The translations under genes were made by a program, and so were the position numbers. From Phycicoccus sp. CSK15P-2 (GTDB lineage Bacteria; Actinomycetota; Actinomycetes; Actinomycetales; Dermatophilaceae), in contig NZ_JAFDVE010000006.1 of assembly GCF_016888005.1 (NCBI RefSeq), positions 1 through 43,048 of the forward strand: a stretch of DNA of 43,048 bases. Reading direction: 5' to 3'. This document shows, in pieces, positions 40,365-43,048 of the stretch. The notes beneath the pieces were generated by a model that saw only the letters and a list, made by a program, of their open reading frames with translations, searched no databases and was not told where the DNA came from. Within the stretch, counting starts at the first letter, position 1; each line of letters opens with the position of its first letter.

Positions 40365-41765
40365 ATGACCCAGGCCCCCGCCCGGACCCCCACCCCGGTC
40401 CGCGCCGACGACCGTGCCGGCCGGCGCGCGTGGTGGGGGCTCGCGCTCGGGCTCGTCGTGGTGGCCGCGGCGATGGTCGTGCCCAACGCCTTCGGCGTCG
40501 TCGTCAAGGCCGGTGGCGCCGAGCCGCTCCTCGGGGACTGGATGCTGCGATACGGCCCGTCCAGCCTCGTCGCGGTGGCGCTCGTCGTCCTCGCGGCCCG
40601 GCCCGGGACGCACGCCTGGCTCGATGCGCTCCCGTGGCGGCGGCTGCTCGTCCTGTCCTGGCTCGTCGCGGTCGTGTGGATGGTCTCGCTCGCGCTCGTC
40701 GACGGCTACGCGGGGATGGGCAGGATCCTGAACCACGGCACCGAGTACCTCGAGAGCGCCCGGATGATCGACGACGTCGGCGAGGCGCTGCGCACCTACG
40801 TCGACCGGATCCCGCTCGACGCACCCGGGCACTGGGCCGTCCACCTCGCCGGGCACCCGCCGGGCGCGGTGCTCATGTTCATCGGGCTGGACCGCATCGG
40901 CCTCGGGGCGTGGCAGGTGGCCGGGCCGATCGTCGTCGCGGTGGGGGCCACCGTTCCCGCAGCGGTCGCCGTCACCCTCGACCGGCTCGGAGCACAGGAC
41001 GCCGCCCGCCGCGCCCTGCCGTTCCTCGTCCTCGGCCCGGCCGCCATCACCTCGGCGGTGTCGGCGGACGCGGTGTTCGCCGCGACCGCAGCGTGGGGGA
41101 TGGCCACACTGGCCGCCGCCGGGGCCGCCACGGGGGCACGGCGGGGTGGGCTCGCCGTCGTCGCCGGCCTGCTCCTCGGCTGGTGCCTCATGGAGTCCTA
41201 CGGGCTCGGGCTGCTCGCGCTGCTCGCGGCCAGTGTGCTGCTCGCGATGCCGGTGCCGTGGCGCGTGCGGCTGGGAGTCGGCGCCGTGACCGCGGGGGTG
41301 ACGCTGGCCGTCGTCCTCGCCTTCGTGCCGCTCGGCTTCACGTGGTGGGAGGCCTTCCCCGTCCTCCACGACCGCTACTGGGACGGCCTCGCCGCACAGC
41401 GTCCCGGCTGGTACTGGCTGTTCGGCAACATCGGCGCGCTGTTCCTCGTCGCGGGCCTGCTCCTGCCCGCCGCGCTGGGCGCCGCGTCGGTGCCGGTCGT
41501 GCGGCTCGTGACCGCCGCCGGTCGCGCCGCGGCGACGCCCTGGGAGGCACGGGTGGCCCCCCTCGTCGCCGGGGGCGTGGCGATGGTCGCCGTCGCCGAG
41601 GTCTCGCTGCTCAGCAAGGCCGAGGTCGAGCGCATCTGGCTGCCCTTCATGCCGTGGATGCTCCTCGCGGTGCTCTGGCTGCCGCCGCGCTGGCAGCGGT
41701 GGGGTCTCGTCGCACAGGGCGTGCTGGCCCTGGTCGTCCAGCACGCCGTCCGCCACGTCTGGTGA
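40365..41765 (+). CDS. Polytopic membrane protein, GT-C glycosyltransferase-like
   Basis: A 466-residue product with about ten or more hydrophobic helices. The first extracytoplasmic loop carries 'YLESARMIDDVGEALRTYVD' and then 'HLAGHPPGAVLMF'. An acidic-residue loop of this kind followed by HPPG-like sequence is reminiscent of GT-C mannosyl/arabinosyl transferases that use lipid-linked sugars. Towards the end, 'VSLLSKAEVERIWLPFMPWM' is a conserved-looking region. It is divergent from the GT2 operon and converges on the SDR epimerase gene. The -10-like CATCCT, 6 bases before the ATG, suggests a leaderless start. The glycosyltransferase role is an inference. Confidence 0.7.
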   Translation: MTQAPARTPTPVRADDRAGRRAWWGLALGLVVVAAAMVVPNAFGVVVKAGGAEPLLGDWMLRYGPSSLVAVALVVLAARPGTHAWLDALPWRRLLVLSWLVAVVWMVSLALVDGYAGMGRILNHGTEYLESARMIDDVGEALRTYVDRIPLDAPGHWAVHLAGHPPGAVLMFIGLDRIGLGAWQVAGPIVVAVGATVPAAVAVTLDRLGAQDAARRALPFLVLGPAAITSAVSADAVFAATAAWGMATLAAAGAATGARRGGLAVVAGLLLGWCLMESYGLGLLALLAASVLLAMPVPWRVRLGVGAVTAGVTLAVVLAFVPLGFTWWEAFPVLHDRYWDGLAAQRPGWYWLFGNIGALFLVAGLLLPAALGAASVPVVRLVTAAGRAAATPWEARVAPLVAGGVAMVAVAEVSLLSKAEVERIWLPFMPWMLLAVLWLPPRWQRWGLVAQGVLALVVQHAVRHVW

Positions 41766-41778
41766 CCCCATCCCCCTC

Positions 41779-41805
41779 GACATTTCGGGGTCACCCCGAA
41801 ATGTC
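41779..41805. terminator. Perfect palindrome between convergent genes
   Basis: 13-bp arms (41779-41791 and 41793-41805) surround a single base, 13 bases after the GT-C-like stop codon and before the convergent epimerase stop codon. Probably a terminator; the almost absent loop makes a DNA-level palindrome function possible too. Confidence 0.6.
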
Positions 41806-41889
41806 CGCCAGACAAGGGTTCGGAACCGCTGTCTCGTGGACGAACCAGGGTCTCACGCGAGCTCGGAACGCCGGGCGTCCCCGGCCGGC

Positions 41890-42942
41890 TCAGGCGCGCA
41901 GCGGCGCGGTGGCGAAGGCGGCGAGCCCGTCCTCGGGGAGCACCTCGGCCGTGAACCCGAGCTCGGCGGCGGCGCGGACGGGCGATGCCACGACGTGCCG
42001 GACGTCGCCGATGCGGTACTGCCCGGTGACGCGCGGCTCGAGGCCGCGCCCGGAGCCGGCCGCGACGTGGCGGGCGACGTCCGCGATGGCGATCGGATGC
42101 CCGGAGCACACGTTGTAGGCGCGGTGTGAGCCGACATCGTGGCCCACGACCGCCTCGACCGCGGCCCGGTTGGCGCGGGCGACGTCGTCGACGTGGACGA
42201 AGTCGCGCATCTGCCGGCCGTCCTCGAAGACCGTCGGCGGCGCGCCGCGCTCCAGGCTCGAGCGGAACATCGCGGCGACGCCCGAGTACGGGGTGTCCCG
42301 GGGCATCCCGGGCCCGTACACGTTGTGGTAGCGCAGCGACACGGCCGCGCCGGGCGCCTGCCGCACCCAGGCCGAGGCGTACCCCTCCTGGGCGACCTTG
42401 CTCACGGCGTAGCTGCTGCGCGGGTCGAGCGGGGCGTCCTCGCCGACGAGGGCCCAGTCGAGCGGCCCGCCGCACACGGGGCACGGGTTGTCGAACTCAC
42501 CACCGCCGAGGCTCGCGTCCGTCCGGGGGCCCGGCGCCTGCCCGCCGTGCTCGGGGCACGTGTAGCTGCCCTCGCCGTACACGACCATCGACGACGCCTG
42601 GACGACGCGGGAGACGCCCTCGGCGTGCATCGCGGCGAGCACGGCGGCCGTGCCGAGGTCGTTGTGCCCGGCGTACAGGGGAAGGTCGGCGGCGGTGGCG
42701 CCGGCGCCGACCATCGCCGCGAGGTGGACGACGGCGTCGACGCCCTGGAAGAGGTCGGCCCATCCGGCCGCCTCACGCACGTCGAGCACGTGCAGGGCCG
42801 GCGGCGGGTCGTCCCGGGTGGCCCGCCCGTGGGCCTCGGGGATGACGAGGTCGACGGCGACGACCTCGTGCCCCGCGCGGACGAGCTCACGCCACGTCGC
42901 CGTCCCGATGAAGCCGGCCGCGCCGGTGAGGAGGATGCGCAC
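41890..42942 (-). CDS. NAD-dependent epimerase/dehydratase with zinc-knuckle insertion
   Basis: A 350-residue extended short-chain dehydrogenase. The NAD site is 'TGAAGFIGTATW' (GxxGxxG) near the N-terminus, with an acidic strand-2 end (D31). The active site is Y178xxxK182 ('YAVSKVAQEGY'), with Ser in 'QASSMVVYG'. 'RQMRDFVHVDDVARANRAAV' is typical of sugar-nucleotide epimerases. Unusually, residues 129-157 carry CPEH and CPVC pairs, a zinc-ribbon-like insertion between the catalytic Ser strand and the YxxxK helix. The GTG start at 42942 is followed directly by 'RILLTG'. It probably works with the nearby glycosyltransferases on a nucleotide sugar. Confidence 0.9.
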   Translation of the reverse strand: MRILLTGAAGFIGTATWRELVRAGHEVVAVDLVIPEAHGRATRDDPPPALHVLDVREAAGWADLFQGVDAVVHLAAMVGAGATAADLPLYAGHNDLGTAAVLAAMHAEGVSRVVQASSMVVYGEGSYTCPEHGGQAPGPRTDASLGGGEFDNPCPVCGGPLDWALVGEDAPLDPRSSYAVSKVAQEGYASAWVRQAPGAAVSLRYHNVYGPGMPRDTPYSGVAAMFRSSLERGAPPTVFEDGRQMRDFVHVDDVARANRAAVEAVVGHDVGSHRAYNVCSGHPIAIADVARHVAAGSGRGLEPRVTGQYRIGDVRHVVASPVRAAAELGFTAEVLPEDGLAAFATAPLRA

Positions 42943-42968
42943 GACGCCTCATCCTGCCCTGCCCCCAC

Positions 42969-43048
42969 CACCCCTCGGGGGGGGGGGGGGGGGGCCCCGC
43001 CCCCCCCCCCCGGGGGGGCCCCCCCGCGCCGGGGGGGGGGGGGGGCGG
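42969..43048. other. G/C homopolymer tract at the window end
   Basis: From about 42969 the sequence consists of long runs of G and C only, including a G18 run from 42977. It looks like a low-quality contig terminus, and no gene can be read from it. Confidence 0.85.

Overview
The window is about 43 kb of very GC-rich DNA with dense, often overlapping genes. Almost every codon ends in G or C, GTG starts are common, and several genes appear to be leaderless. A mycothiol-dependent maleylpyruvate-isomerase-type protein, a CopD-CtaG fusion, an LLM flavin oxidoreductase, DUF6458 and DUF2188 proteins, and an EspC-like/WXG pair point to an actinomycete. Micrococcales (for example an Intrasporangiaceae-like organism) is my best guess from general resemblance only. 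The last ~80 bases are G and C homopolymers and look like a contig end of poor quality.

Layout. 72-3677 (-): osmoprotectant (glycine betaine/choline-type) ABC transporter, with ATPase, two permeases and a lipoprotein binding protein, closed by a hairpin. 3729-5084 (+): MFS exporter. 5094-7353 (-): dCTP deaminase, CutA, alpha/beta hydrolase and a DUF421 protein. 7472-8556: tRNA-Gly(CCC) followed by an IS5-family element; an 11-bp copy of the tRNA 3' end lies just beyond the element. 8764-12968: secreted PBP4-type D,D-carboxypeptidase, a DUF6584-like protein (-) and a large acyl-CoA dehydrogenase. 13071-16110 (+): three translationally coupled genes, namely an EspC-like small protein, a WXG-type protein with a papain/C39-like C-terminus, and a lipoprotein. 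16180-17989 (-): DUF6458 membrane protein and a GlcD-type FAD oxidase. 18129-18992 (+): DUF2188 protein plus a TIR-like/deoxyribosyltransferase-like protein, less GC-biased than its surroundings.

19058-21888 (-): nitrilase-family amidase and CopD-CtaG fusion, divergent from a mycothiol-type enzyme and an SRPBCC protein (21915-23279). 23383-25616 (+): MarR repressor with a clear palindromic operator, overlapping a DHA2 drug exporter. 25757-26968 (-): second MFS protein. 26969-27492: non-coding stretch with degenerate 18-bp repeats, a hairpin and a G16 run. 27493-33969 (-): GcdH-like acyl-CoA dehydrogenase, then a branched-chain 2-oxoacid dehydrogenase operon (E1alpha, E1beta, E2) with an unknown Rossmann-type gene as its fourth member. 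34121-37276: small lipoprotein (+), and a GH13 glucosidase/trehalose-synthase-like enzyme coupled to an LLM oxidoreductase (-). 37310-42942: a tightly overlapping operon (GT2 glycosyltransferase, DUF2064 protein, cytochrome-b/molybdopterin oxidoreductase, membrane protein), a GT-C-like membrane protein (+) and an extended SDR epimerase with a zinc-knuckle insertion (-).

Most of the window is ordinary core metabolism and transport. The most promising candidates for something undescribed are the EspC-like/WXG-protease/lipoprotein operon, the DUF2188/TIR-like pair, the sugar/molybdopterin cluster with its zinc-knuckle epimerase, and two intergenic inverted repeats (10933-10990 and 28790-28844) that share an unusual geometry.
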